Assembly: GCF_014655595.1 (NCBI RefSeq)
Contig: NZ_BNBL01000011.1
Coordinates: forward strand, 208,755 to 272,036
DNA: 63,282 bases
Reading direction: 5' to 3'
From: Streptomyces griseocarneus
Lineage (GTDB): Bacteria > Actinomycetota > Actinomycetes > Streptomycetales > Streptomycetaceae
In this document: one piece after another, positions 33,367 to 42,317 of the stretch
How the letters are laid out: each line of letters opens with the position of its first letter
How positions within the stretch are numbered: position 1 is the stretch's first letter
Notes under the pieces: model-generated
Seen by the model: the letters and a program-made list of their open reading frames with translations, nothing else
Database searches by the model: none
Told to the model about the DNA's origin: nothing
Made by a program: the position numbers and the translations under genes

Positions 33367-35985
33367 TCAGGAGATGCCGAACCGCTCCTCGATGAGGGCG
33401 AACATCTCGTCGTCGTCGGCCGACTCGAACCGGTCGGCGGCGGAGCCCTCCGGGTCGTCGGTGTGCCGCATCCGCCTGACCCTGTCCGTCAGGGCCTTGA
33501 GGCGTTCCTCGATCCGCTGGGCGGAGTCGTTGTCGGCCGACAGTCGTTCCAGTGCCGCGTCGGCCTGGTCCAGGGCGGCGAGGAGCGCGGCCTCGGGGCG
33601 CTCCTGCGGCCGCCGAGCGCCGGTGTTCTCGAAGAGCGCGGTCTGCAGATGTCGGGCCAGCGCGGCGGGGGTGGGGTGGTCGAAGGCGATCGTAGCGGGC
33701 AGGTGCAGTCCTGTAACTTCCTTGAGCCGGTTGCGCAGTTGAACGGCACTGAGGGAGCCGAGGCCCATCTCCTTGAAGGCGGTCCCGGCCTCGATGTCGT
33801 CGGTGGAGTCCGGTGCGAGCACCTCGGTGAGCGTGCGGCGGACGAGCTCCAGCACGGCCTCCGCCCGGTCGGCCTCGGGCAGCGCTCCGACGCGGTCCGT
33901 CCAGGACGACTCGGCGTCGGTGCTGAAGTCCACGAGAGCCGGCAGGTCGATCCGCCGGGTGTGCGTTCCGGCGAAGGCCGGCGACCAGTCGACGTCCACG
34001 CCGCGGACGTACGCCTCGGCCACCGAGGTGAGCACCCGGTGGGTGTCCCCCTGGCCGCGGCGCAGCGTGCCCAGCACGGTCACGTCCCGGATGCCGAGCT
34101 CGGCGGCCGTGTCCTCGATGGACATGCCGAGCAGCGGATGCGGGCTGACCTCGATGAACGTCCGATGCCCGGCGGCGAGCAGCGATCGTACGGCGTCGTG
34201 GAACCGCACCTGGCTGCGGGTGTTGAGGTACCAGTAGTCCGTGTCGAGCGTCGCCGTGTCCCGCTGTTGGCCGTCCACTGTGGAATGGAAGGGAACGAGG
34301 GACGCTCTGGGCGAGACGGGGCGGAGGACCTCCAGGAGGTGCTCGCGCAACGTGTCGACCTGGGAGCAGTGTCCTACGGTCTCCACGCCGGGGATCCGTT
34401 TGGCGTAGACGCCCTGAGCGGTGAGTTCGGCAACGATGTCGTCCAGCGCATCGGGCGGTCCGGACAGGGCCACCGATCGGGGGCCGTTGACGGCCGCCAG
34501 CTCCACGGAGTCGGGCCAGGCGGCCATGCGGCCGGTGATGTCCTGTTCGGACGTGCCGACCGAGATCACGGTGCCCTTGCCGACCAGCCGCAGCCATGCG
34601 CGGCTGCGCCGTGCCAGCAGTCGCGCGGCGTCGCGCAGGTCGAGAGCGCCCGCCACCTGGGCGGCGGCGATCTCCCCGTAGCAGTGCCCCACCACGGCCG
34701 CCGGTTCCACTCCGTAGGAGCGCCAGACCTCGGCCAGCGAGACCATCGTCGCCCACAGCGTGGGTTGCAGGACGTCGACGCGGCGCAGTGGTGGCGCGCC
34801 AGGTGCCTCGCGCAGTACGTCGATCAGTGACCAGTCGACGAACTCGGACAGCGCGTCGGCGCAGGCGTGCACGCTGTCGCGGAAGACGTCGGAGGAGTCG
34901 AGCAGTTCGACGGCCATGCCGATCCACTGCGACCCCTGTCCGGGGAAGACGAACACCGGGCGTCGTGCCTCGTTCGCGGTGCCGCGTACGAGGTGGGGTG
35001 CGTCGCCGCCCGTGGCGAGTGCCCGCAGTCCCTGGCGCATCGCGGTCCGGCCGGATCCCACGACGACCGCTCGGTGGCGGGCGGGCGGGATCGTCAGCAG
35101 CGAGTGGGCGGCATCGGCGGGTGAGGCCGGTGCGGCGTCGAGGTGGACGGCCAGGCTCGCGGCGCGTGCCTGGAGGGCCGGTCGGCTCATGGCCGTGACC
35201 ACCCAGGGGAGTTGAGCGGAGTCCGTCCCGGTGCGGGGGGCGTCCAGGACCACGTGCACGGTGGTGCCGTCGGCGCCGGACTCCGACACGACGGTGGGTC
35301 GCCTCGGTCCGGGCTCTTCGGGGGGATCCGCCTCGCGGGACGGCCCGGTGAGCACGGTTTCGATCACTCCGGCCAGCCCGCCGGCCGGCTGCGTCACGAT
35401 CTCACCCGGCTCCAGGCAGGCGGCCTTCAGCGCTTGGCCGGTCACCCGCGTCCGGTCGTCCGGTGCGGGGTCGTGGCCCATGGCCGAGCCGCGTAACACG
35501 GCGAGCGCCGTGGTTTTGGTGGAGGCCAGGCGTGACTCCCGGGTCAGGAGTAACGCGCAGACTCCGTCGTGCAGTTCCGTGCCGATCAGTGCGTAGGAGC
35601 TTTCGCCCGAGCGCAGCGTCTGGGCGGCGAGGTGGAGGGCGGCCAGTGCGGGTGTGTGGGCGGTGTTGAGGGAGATCGACGGGCCGGTCAGGCCGAGGGC
35701 GGCGGCGATGCGGCCGGCGGAGCCGGTCCGGTCTGCCGCACCGGTGACCACCGCCGTGCCGTCTTCCCGCAGCATATCCAGGCCCAGGTCGGCGTGTTCA
35801 ACTGCCGCGCGCGCCGCTTCCACCATCCGTTCGCCCGCGGCCCGTTCGTCTGCGGCGTCCCGGCCCGACCGGACATCTTTGTCCGGCAAACCCGTGACGC
35901 CTATGACGACGATCGGGTTCTCATCGCGCATCGCACCGGAACAGTCGTTATCGATTGCCTCGTCGACGCTTTGTGTGTCTGCCAC
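33367..35985 (-). CDS. borA1: PKS loading protein BorA1: KS remnant-AT-ACP
   Basis: Loading module of 872 residues from the chosen GTG start. Residues about 25-230 are a shortened KS-like region: the active-site block reads NTAHTPAL (His110 where Cys belongs), and the HGTGT and KSNIGH histidine blocks are gone, so it cannot condense. The AT (about 310-600) has GHCYGE, with Cys435 in place of the nucleophilic Ser, and VGHC in place of YASH/HAFH at the specificity site, so it should take neither malonyl nor methylmalonyl. The ACP reads GLGSLS (Ser744), with Gly where Asp normally precedes Ser. A docking tail (DDDEMFALIEERFG) follows. The known starter is trans-cyclopentane-1,2-dicarboxylic acid. 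The GTG at 35985 has GAAGG upstream; ATGs at 36027 and 35931 are alternatives, and the DNA before 35,930 is poor in G/C at third positions. Confidence 0.92.
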   Translation of the reverse strand: MADTQSVDEAIDNDCSGAMRDENPIVVIGVTGLPDKDVRSGRDAADERAAGERMVEAARAAVEHADLGLDMLREDGTAVVTGAADRTGSAGRIAAALGLTGPSISLNTAHTPALAALHLAAQTLRSGESSYALIGTELHDGVCALLLTRESRLASTKTTALAVLRGSAMGHDPAPDDRTRVTGQALKAACLEPGEIVTQPAGGLAGVIETVLTGPSREADPPEEPGPRRPTVVSESGADGTTVHVVLDAPRTGTDSAQLPWVVTAMSRPALQARAASLAVHLDAAPASPADAAHSLLTIPPARHRAVVVGSGRTAMRQGLRALATGGDAPHLVRGTANEARRPVFVFPGQGSQWIGMAVELLDSSDVFRDSVHACADALSEFVDWSLIDVLREAPGAPPLRRVDVLQPTLWATMVSLAEVWRSYGVEPAAVVGHCYGEIAAAQVAGALDLRDAARLLARRSRAWLRLVGKGTVISVGTSEQDITGRMAAWPDSVELAAVNGPRSVALSGPPDALDDIVAELTAQGVYAKRIPGVETVGHCSQVDTLREHLLEVLRPVSPRASLVPFHSTVDGQQRDTATLDTDYWYLNTRSQVRFHDAVRSLLAAGHRTFIEVSPHPLLGMSIEDTAAELGIRDVTVLGTLRRGQGDTHRVLTSVAEAYVRGVDVDWSPAFAGTHTRRIDLPALVDFSTDAESSWTDRVGALPEADRAEAVLELVRRTLTEVLAPDSTDDIEAGTAFKEMGLGSLSAVQLRNRLKEVTGLHLPATIAFDHPTPAALARHLQTALFENTGARRPQERPEAALLAALDQADAALERLSADNDSAQRIEERLKALTDRVRRMRHTDDPEGSAADRFESADDDEMFALIEERFGIS

Positions 35986-36656
35986 GGAACCTTCACCGGG
36001 CGCTATAGAAATGGGGCGTTCCGCCATCAGATCGATCCATAGGAACAACTCGAAACAAGCATCCCCCGTAACGCCCCTTCCAGATTGCGGCAAGATTAAC
36101 GGCCGCTATTCATGCATCTTCCAGAAGCAACTTCCCGATGCACTGTGCCAGCCTCAAAGATCTTGCGTCAACCAACGTTCAACGTGACCCAGATCACGCG
36201 ACGGAGCTCTAAAAATACGAATCTGTCGGGTTAAATCGGTCACCCGCCAGTGTCATGCCTTCGGTAAATCGACCCGGCCACGGCAATTTTTCTGTGAAGT
36301 TTGTTGACCGTCCCACCACCTTGCGGTATGGGCTGGTCGATTCCAATCCATGAAATCGCGCAGTGGTTTATACGGCGACACCGGTGATACCGTCGCCCCC
36401 GAAGTGATCACGTGGGACCGAAAAAACGGAAACCCGCCCAACGGTCGGCCGGAGGAACGCTCACCGGCTCCGATTCACCGATCCGAGAAAGACAGCAGGC
36501 GGCCGTACGGGCCTGCCGATGCGACACCCGGCACAGCTGACGCGGACTGCCTCACAACCGACGACGACAGTGATGGTGACGGTGACGGCACGGGCACCGT
36601 GCACACCGACGCAGGGCGAATGCAGGGGAATTCGAAGCGCTGCAAGGGGGGCTTGA
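35986..36656. promoter_or_regulatory. Divergent promoter region between the PKS and starter-unit operons
   Basis: This 671-nt gap separates borA1 (minus) from the starter operon (plus). It is visibly richer in A+T than its surroundings, with blocks such as CTAAAAATACG near 36,208 and GCAATTTTTC near 36,283, and no frame in it has Streptomyces codon use. It must hold the start signals for both operons, since no other promoter-sized gap exists within either. I found one plausible sigma-70-like pair on the plus strand (listed separately) and no convincing minus-strand pair. No clear SARP-type direct repeats were seen. Confidence 0.75.
36304..36332 (+). promoter_or_regulatory. Candidate promoter for the starter-unit operon
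   Basis: TTGACC at 36304-36309 and TATGGG at 36327-36332 are separated by 17 nt, close to the sigma-70/HrdB pattern, although the -10 lacks the final T. Transcription from here would leave a leader of about 320 nt before the ATG at 36657. The call rests on two hexamers only. Confidence 0.35.
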
Positions 36657-38705
36657 ATGACAACGGAACAGCCGTTGAACGGCATGACCGTCATCGCGGC
36701 GGGCCATGACACCACGGCCGCGCTGCTGGTCAAGCTGCTCGTGGACCTCGGCGCCCGTGCGACACCCGTGGGCGAACGCCCGCAGCCGGCCGGCGGGTTC
36801 GAACGGTGGCTGCGCACCGGCCTGGCACCCGCCGTCGGATGGGACGAGGCGGACCGGCTGCTGGGCGGGGCCGATGTGCTGGTGTGCGACGCGCGGGGCG
36901 GCGACCGTCTCGCCGAACGCGGCCTGGATCCCCGGACATTACTCGAGGCGTACCCCGAACTGGTCACCGTACGGCTGAGCGCGTTCGGCCTCACGGGCCC
37001 GTTGCGCGACGCACCGGCCACCGAACGGACCCTGCAGGCGCTGGCCGGGCTGACCGCGGCGACCGGAGCCGAAGGGGAACCCCCGGCCACGTCCACGGTC
37101 GGCCTCGCCTCCCGCACCGCCGCGCTCTCCGGCCTGATCGCCGTCACGGCCCAGCTCATCGGCCGCGCACGCGGCGCCGGCGGCGACTACCTGGACATCG
37201 CCGAGTTCGACAGCCTCCTCACCCATGTCGGCACCATCCTGCCGAGCGTCGCCCTCACCGGCCGCCCACCACGGCGCACGGGCAACCGGCACGGCATGGC
37301 CGCCCCGTGGAACACCTATCCCTGCCGCGACGCGCCCGTCGTCATCTGCACCATGGGCGAGACGATGTGGCGGCGGCTCGCCACTCTGGCCGGACGGCCG
37401 GAGCTCATCGACGACCCGCGGTTCGCCGACACCGCCGCCCGGGTGCGGCACGCCGGCGAGCTCGACGGCGCCCTCGCCGAGTGGACCGCCGGACACGAGG
37501 CCGACGAGCTCGTGGCCCGGCTGCGTGCGGAGGGAATCCCGTCCGCACGGATCGCGACGCCCGAAGACGTACGGCACGGCACCGCGGCCCGGCGCCGCGG
37601 CCTGGCGACCGGCCCGCTCGGCGAGCCGGGCAGCCCGCTGCGCTCGCTGGTGCCGACCGTGCACACCACTGGACCGTCCCCCCGGCAGGGCCGCCTGTGG
37701 GAGCCGATACCGCGCGGGAGCCCACCGTTGAGCGGGGTCCGGCTGCTGGAGGTCGGCTCGTACACGGCCGGACCGCACGCGGGCAGGCTGCTCGCCCAAC
37801 TGGGCGCCGACGTGCTGAAGGTCGAGCCGCCGCGGGGCGAGGGCTCCCGGCACCTGGCCCAGCGCGTCGGACCGGTCGGCTATCTGTACGTCGTCAACAA
37901 CGCGGGCAAACGTTCCTGCCGGCTCGACCTGGGCGACCCCGGCGACCGGAGCACGTTCGACGGCCTGATCGCGAACGCCGACATCCTGCTCACCAACCTC
38001 GCGGCCGACACACTGGCCGCGGGCGGCATCGCGCCGGAGCAGGTACTGCCCCGGCACGCCGTCGTGCACTGCGCGGTGACCGGCCACGGCCTGGCCGCCG
38101 CCGACCGCAGCGTCGACACGGTGATCCAGGCCGAATCCGGGGTGATGCACCTGGTGGGCGGCGCGACCGGCACGCCGCAGCGCACCCCGGTCTCCAGCGC
38201 CGACGTGATGGGGGCCTATCTGGCCGCCGCGGCCGCCATCGTGTCGTCCTACGTCCGCCTGCGCACGGGCGCCGGGGCCACCGCCGACGTCGCGTTGTTC
38301 GACGCGGCGGTGTGGGCGACACAGGACCGGTGGTTCGACGACGTTCCGGTGGAGGCGCCGCAGTTGATCGAGGCGGCGGACGGGACGGTCGTCGCCGACA
38401 CCGCACGACCGCTGCCCGGGACCGGCGGCCCGGTCTCCGCGGTCGTCGAGGCGGCGGCGGCCGCCGGGCTGCCGGCCGCCCCCCTGCACGATCTGACCCG
38501 GGTGGTGCGGCATCCGCAGGTCCGCGCCCGGCACATGGTCGTCGAACAGGCCTGCGCGGGCACCACCGTGCTGATCACGGGCAACCACCTGCGTTCCCTG
38601 CTGCGGGGCGCACCGGCACCGGGTCCGGCTCCGGTGGACCACGACGAGCCCGCCTGGCTCGTGCCCACCACGCTCGTGCCCACCACGATCGAAGGACAAG
38701 GATGA
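36657..38705 (+). CDS. borH: Double-domain class III CoA-transferase-like protein
   Basis: Protein of 682 residues made of two CaiB/BaiF-type halves, where ordinary family members have about 400. The second half (from about residue 360) starts with a canonical block (LSGVRLLEVGSYTAGPHAGR, then ADVLKVEPP); the first half lacks a normal version of it. Each half has the block around the family's catalytic Asp: EFDSLL (D185) and ALFDAAV (D549). Class III enzymes move CoA between carboxylic acids, so this protein may activate the dicarboxylic starter or an intermediate as a CoA thioester. It heads the operon, has AAGGGGGG before its ATG, and overlaps the next gene by ATGA. The symbol follows my recollection of S. 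parvulus gene order and is less certain than the family call. Confidence 0.75.
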   Translation: MTTEQPLNGMTVIAAGHDTTAALLVKLLVDLGARATPVGERPQPAGGFERWLRTGLAPAVGWDEADRLLGGADVLVCDARGGDRLAERGLDPRTLLEAYPELVTVRLSAFGLTGPLRDAPATERTLQALAGLTAATGAEGEPPATSTVGLASRTAALSGLIAVTAQLIGRARGAGGDYLDIAEFDSLLTHVGTILPSVALTGRPPRRTGNRHGMAAPWNTYPCRDAPVVICTMGETMWRRLATLAGRPELIDDPRFADTAARVRHAGELDGALAEWTAGHEADELVARLRAEGIPSARIATPEDVRHGTAARRRGLATGPLGEPGSPLRSLVPTVHTTGPSPRQGRLWEPIPRGSPPLSGVRLLEVGSYTAGPHAGRLLAQLGADVLKVEPPRGEGSRHLAQRVGPVGYLYVVNNAGKRSCRLDLGDPGDRSTFDGLIANADILLTNLAADTLAAGGIAPEQVLPRHAVVHCAVTGHGLAAADRSVDTVIQAESGVMHLVGGATGTPQRTPVSSADVMGAYLAAAAAIVSSYVRLRTGAGATADVALFDAAVWATQDRWFDDVPVEAPQLIEAADGTVVADTARPLPGTGGPVSAVVEAAAAAGLPAAPLHDLTRVVRHPQVRARHMVVEQACAGTTVLITGNHLRSLLRGAPAPGPAPVDHDEPAWLVPTTLVPTTIEGQG

Positions 38706-40321
38706 AGGTCTTCCAAGCGCTGGCGGACGCGCTGGCCCGGCACGGCGTCGACACCGTCTTCGGGCTGATGGGCAACGCCAACCTGCTCTACCTGCCAGCG
38801 TTCGCGGACACCGGGGGGCGTTTCGTCGCAGTGACCCACGAGGCGGGCGCGGTCGCCATGGCCGACGGCTACGCACGGATGTCAGGCAGGGTCGGCGTGG
38901 CCTCGGTGACGCACGGCCCCGCGTTCACCAACACCCTGACCTCCCTGGTCGAGGCCGTCCGCAACCGCAGCCACGTCCTGCTGATCACGGGCGACCCGCC
39001 GCCGGTGCCCAGCCATTTCCACCACTTCGACATCGAGACGGCCACCACCGCGGCGGGCGCGGCGTACGAGAAGGTCTACGAGCCCGCGTCGCTGGTCCGG
39101 GACCTCAACCGGGCGCTGCGGCGGATCGTCGCCGAGCGGCGGCCGGTCGTGCTCAACATCCCCATCGCCTTCATGCAGGCCGAGGCCGGCGAACAGGCCC
39201 CGGTGGTACTGCCGGTGGCACCGCCGGCCGCCGCGGGGCCGCGCCCGGAAGCACTGGACGGCGCGCTGGGCCTGATCACCTCGGCGCGGCGTCCCCTGGT
39301 GCTGGCCGGGCACGGCGCGGCCGTATCGGGGGCACGGGACAGCCTCACCGGGCTCGCCGACCGCCTCGGCGCGGCGCTGGCGACCACCGTGGCGGCCAAG
39401 GAGATGTTCGCCGGCCATCCCCGCGACATCGGCATCTTCGGCAGCCTCGCGCACGGCGTCGCGAGCACGGTCATCGCCGAGTCCGACTGCGTGATCGCCT
39501 TCGGCGCGAGCCTCAACATGTGGACCGCGCTCAACGGCGAGCTGTTCAGGGGCAAGAAGGTCGTGCACGTGGACACCGACCCGGCGCGGTTCGGCTCGTA
39601 CACGCCGGCCGACGAGTGCGTGGCCGGGGACGCCCGGCTGACCGCGGAGGCGATGAACGCGCTGCTGGACGAGGCCCTGCCACCCGGCGGGAAGCGGCAC
39701 TGGGCCGAGCGGATCGAGAAGGCGATGGCGGACTGGACTCCGCAGGACGACTTCGCCGACCGCAGCGGCCCGGGCACGGTGGACATCCGCTCGGCCATGA
39801 TCCGTCTGGACCGGGTGCTGCCCGAACGGCGCACGGTGGTCAGTGACATCGGCCGCTTCAATGTGGGTGTCTGGCCCTATCTGCGGGTGGCGGACCCGCT
39901 GCACTTCACCGTCATGGGCGCTTTCGGTTCGATCGGGCTCGGGCTGGCCGGGGCCATCGGCGCGGCGATGGCGGGCCGGGACCGGCCCGTGGTCGCCACG
40001 GTCGGGGACGGCGGATTCATGATGCACCTGGCGGAGCTCACCACCGCGGTGCGCCAGAAGCTGCCGCTCGTCGTGGTCGTCCTCAACGACGGCGCCTACG
40101 GCGCCGAGCACTACAAGCTGAGGAACCACGGCTACGACCCGGCCCATTCGGCCTTCGCCTGGCCGGACCTCGCCGACCTGGCCACCGTCATGGGCGCGCG
40201 GGCGCTGACCGTCCGCGAGGCCGGGGAACTCGACGCCGTCGGGGAGCTTCTACCGAAGCTCGACGGCCCGCTCCTGATCGACGTCCGGCTCGACCCGGAC
40301 GTCAACCTCGTCCGGTACTGA
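38702..40321 (+). CDS. borG: ThDP-dependent enzyme, acetolactate synthase/benzoylformate decarboxylase type
   Basis: Protein of 539 residues with full ThDP-enzyme architecture: N-terminal Pyr domain with the cofactor-activating Glu47 (THEAGAVAMADGYAR), a central domain, and a C-terminal PP domain whose Mg/ThDP motif is GDGG (Asp436) followed by LNDGAYG. It should decarboxylate a 2-oxo acid, ligate one to an acceptor, or both. Family similarity is to acetolactate synthase-like proteins, but its position in the starter operon argues against branched-chain amino acid synthesis. The start overlaps the upstream stop as ATGA and the next gene begins 12 nt after its stop, behind AAAGGGAGG. The substrate cannot be read from the sequence. 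Confidence 0.8.
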   Translation: MKVFQALADALARHGVDTVFGLMGNANLLYLPAFADTGGRFVAVTHEAGAVAMADGYARMSGRVGVASVTHGPAFTNTLTSLVEAVRNRSHVLLITGDPPPVPSHFHHFDIETATTAAGAAYEKVYEPASLVRDLNRALRRIVAERRPVVLNIPIAFMQAEAGEQAPVVLPVAPPAAAGPRPEALDGALGLITSARRPLVLAGHGAAVSGARDSLTGLADRLGAALATTVAAKEMFAGHPRDIGIFGSLAHGVASTVIAESDCVIAFGASLNMWTALNGELFRGKKVVHVDTDPARFGSYTPADECVAGDARLTAEAMNALLDEALPPGGKRHWAERIEKAMADWTPQDDFADRSGPGTVDIRSAMIRLDRVLPERRTVVSDIGRFNVGVWPYLRVADPLHFTVMGAFGSIGLGLAGAIGAAMAGRDRPVVATVGDGGFMMHLAELTTAVRQKLPLVVVVLNDGAYGAEHYKLRNHGYDPAHSAFAWPDLADLATVMGARALTVREAGELDAVGELLPKLDGPLLIDVRLDPDVNLVRY

Positions 40322-40332
40322 AAGGGAGGGAC

Positions 40333-41151
40333 ATGCCAGGCATCAGCACGCTGACCGCGGCCGACGGCACCGCGCTCGCCCTGCACCGGTGGACGGTGAC
40401 CGGTGCCACCGCGGCGCTGTTCTACATCCACGGCATCCAGAGCCACGCCGGCTGGCTGTACGAGACCGGTCCCGAGCTCAACGCGCGCGGCATCGACGTC
40501 TACGCCCTGGACCGCCGGGGCTCCGGGCGCAGCGGAGGGCTTCGCGGGCACCTGCCGTCGGCCGGGCAGGTCCTGGACGACCACGCGCACGCGCTGCGGG
40601 TCGTGGCCGAGGAGGTGGGCGGCCGCGGCCTGGCCGCCCTGGGCCAGAGCATGGGCGGCAGCGTGCTGGCCGCCCTGTGGTGCGGCCACGACCTGCCGGT
40701 GCACAGGCTGATCTTCTGCGCGCCTGCGCTGGGGCAGCAGCGCGCACGCCACGCGCCGGCCGTCCTCGAGGACCGCCGCGGCCGTACCGGGCACGCTCCC
40801 CAGCCGGTCGGGCTCGCCGACGAGGACTACACCGACCTGCCCGGCTACCGGACGTTCCTGGCGGCCGATCCCCTGATGCTGCGTGAGGTCACGTCGGCGA
40901 CCCAGGCGACGCTGGTGCGCCTGGAGGACCTCTACACCGGCGCGTCACCCCGGACCGCGCTCCCCGTCGACCTGGCCCTGCCCGCCCGTGACCCGATCAT
41001 CGACCTGACCGCCGCGCGCGCGGTGCTGCACTGCCTGGCACCCGGGGCCCGCGCGGAGGTCTTCGGGGCCGACCGGCACTATCTCGAGTTCACCACGGCC
41101 AGGACCGCGTACTGGGACTGGCTGGCCGCTCGCGTCCTGGAGGCCGCGTGA
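40333..41151 (+). CDS. borF: Alpha/beta hydrolase, lysophospholipase/MenH-like
   Basis: Protein of 272 residues with the alpha/beta-hydrolase signature: an HGIQSH oxyanion-loop segment, nucleophile elbow GQSMGGS (Ser106) and a late His in DRHYLEF (about His249). The database-style name would be lysophospholipase. In this operon it more likely acts on a starter intermediate, for example as a CoA-thioester hydrolase or a C-C or elimination catalyst of the MenH kind. Its stop overlaps the GTG start of the next gene as GTGA, so the two are translationally coupled. The specific reaction is unknown to me. Confidence 0.75.
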   Translation: MPGISTLTAADGTALALHRWTVTGATAALFYIHGIQSHAGWLYETGPELNARGIDVYALDRRGSGRSGGLRGHLPSAGQVLDDHAHALRVVAEEVGGRGLAALGQSMGGSVLAALWCGHDLPVHRLIFCAPALGQQRARHAPAVLEDRRGRTGHAPQPVGLADEDYTDLPGYRTFLAADPLMLREVTSATQATLVRLEDLYTGASPRTALPVDLALPARDPIIDLTAARAVLHCLAPGARAEVFGADRHYLEFTTARTAYWDWLAARVLEAA

Positions 41152-42317
41152 TCAGCCACGTGCGACTGCACACCGCGACCGTGCCCATGGCCACGGCCTT
41201 CGACCACGCCACCCGCTCGCGCCGGCGGTCGGAGTCCGTCCTGGTCGAGCTGTGGGCGGGCGGTGTGCGCGGGTGGGGCGAGGGAGCCCCGCGCGGCTAC
41301 GTCACGGGCGAGACGCTGGAGAGCACGGCCGAGGCCTTACAGGCGTGCGACGTCGCCGCGCTCGCCGACCGGATCGACTGGCGTACGTTCGACGGCACCG
41401 TCGCGTCCGTCGCCGCGCTGGACCTGCCGGAGCTCGTCGCCGGCCCGTCGGCCGCGGCCGCGCTGGAGATCGCCCTGCTCGACGCGGTGTGCAGGCGCTT
41501 CGACCGGCCGCTGGCCGACGCCCTGCGGGTGCTCGGCGCGCCCGCCCGGCCGCGCCGGAGCGGGCCGGCGAGCGTGAGCCTGGTGATCCACCTCTCCCGC
41601 GACGTCGCCGCGACGCTGGACGCCCTGGAGCCGCGTGCCCTGGCGGAGCTGCGGCACGTGAAGATCAAGGTGGCGGATCCCGCCGACGCCGCCCGGCGGC
41701 TGTCCGCGGCGCGCGACCGGTTACCGGCCGGCGCCCGCGTCTCGCTGGACGTCAACGGAAGCTGGTCCCCGGCCGAGGCCGAGGAGGTCGCGGGCGGACT
41801 CACCGGGGTGGCGTGGGTCGAGGAGCCCCTCGCGCCGCGTTCCTGGCCGGAGCTGGCGCGGCTGCGGCGGCGCACCGGGCTGCCGGTCATGCTCGACGAG
41901 TCGTGCACCGGCCCGGCGGACCTGCACACCGCCGTCGACACCGGTGCGGCCGACCACATCAACGTACGGCTGTCGAAGTGCGGCGGGTTGTTCGCCGCCG
42001 CACGGCTGGCGGCCAGGGCCGAGGAGCTCGGCGTCGGCTGCCAGTTGGGCGTGCACGTCGCCGAGGTCGGACCGCTCTGGGCGGCGGGCCGGGCGCTGGC
42101 CACCGAGTGGGGGCCGTGGCAGACGGTCGAAGCGGGCCGGGGGGACGAATGGTTCCCCGACCGGCTGACCCGGCCGCCGTTCACGGTCGACAGGGTCCGG
42201 CACCAGGTGATGCCCCTGGCCGGGCCGGGCATCGGCATCGAACCCACCGAGGCACTGCTGCGGCACACGCGGTGCCTGGCGGCATGGCGACCCGACAGCG
42301 GCTGGCAGAGGAAGTGA
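41148..42317 (+). CDS. borE: Enolase-superfamily protein, muconate-lactonizing/OSB-synthase subgroup
   Basis: Protein of 389 residues with all key positions of the MLE subgroup: KIK motif (Lys172, Lys174), metal ligands Asp201 (LDVNG), Glu225 or Glu226 (WVEEPL) and Asp250 (MLDES), and the opposing Lys277 (LSKCGG). Such enzymes abstract the proton alpha to a carboxylate and can cycloisomerise, dehydrate or epimerise. Among the operon's products it is a strong candidate for a ring-forming or ring-adjusting step toward cyclopentane-1,2-dicarboxylate, or for setting its trans stereochemistry; that is inference. It uses a GTG start overlapping the upstream stop, and its own stop overlaps the next ATG as TGATG. 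Confidence 0.82.
   Translation: MISHVRLHTATVPMATAFDHATRSRRRSESVLVELWAGGVRGWGEGAPRGYVTGETLESTAEALQACDVAALADRIDWRTFDGTVASVAALDLPELVAGPSAAAALEIALLDAVCRRFDRPLADALRVLGAPARPRRSGPASVSLVIHLSRDVAATLDALEPRALAELRHVKIKVADPADAARRLSAARDRLPAGARVSLDVNGSWSPAEAEEVAGGLTGVAWVEEPLAPRSWPELARLRRRTGLPVMLDESCTGPADLHTAVDTGAADHINVRLSKCGGLFAAARLAARAEELGVGCQLGVHVAEVGPLWAAGRALATEWGPWQTVEAGRGDEWFPDRLTRPPFTVDRVRHQVMPLAGPGIGIEPTEALLRHTRCLAAWRPDSGWQRK

Noticed and set aside
36142..36182. Minus-strand promoter for borA1 (TTGACG or TTGAAC with downstream hexamers)
   Set aside because: No acceptable -10 hexamer lies 16-19 nt downstream of either.
38882..40147. Minus-strand frame of about 420 residues inside the ThDP enzyme gene
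   Set aside because: It is a complementary shadow of a gene with intact ThDP motifs and shows no domain of its own.
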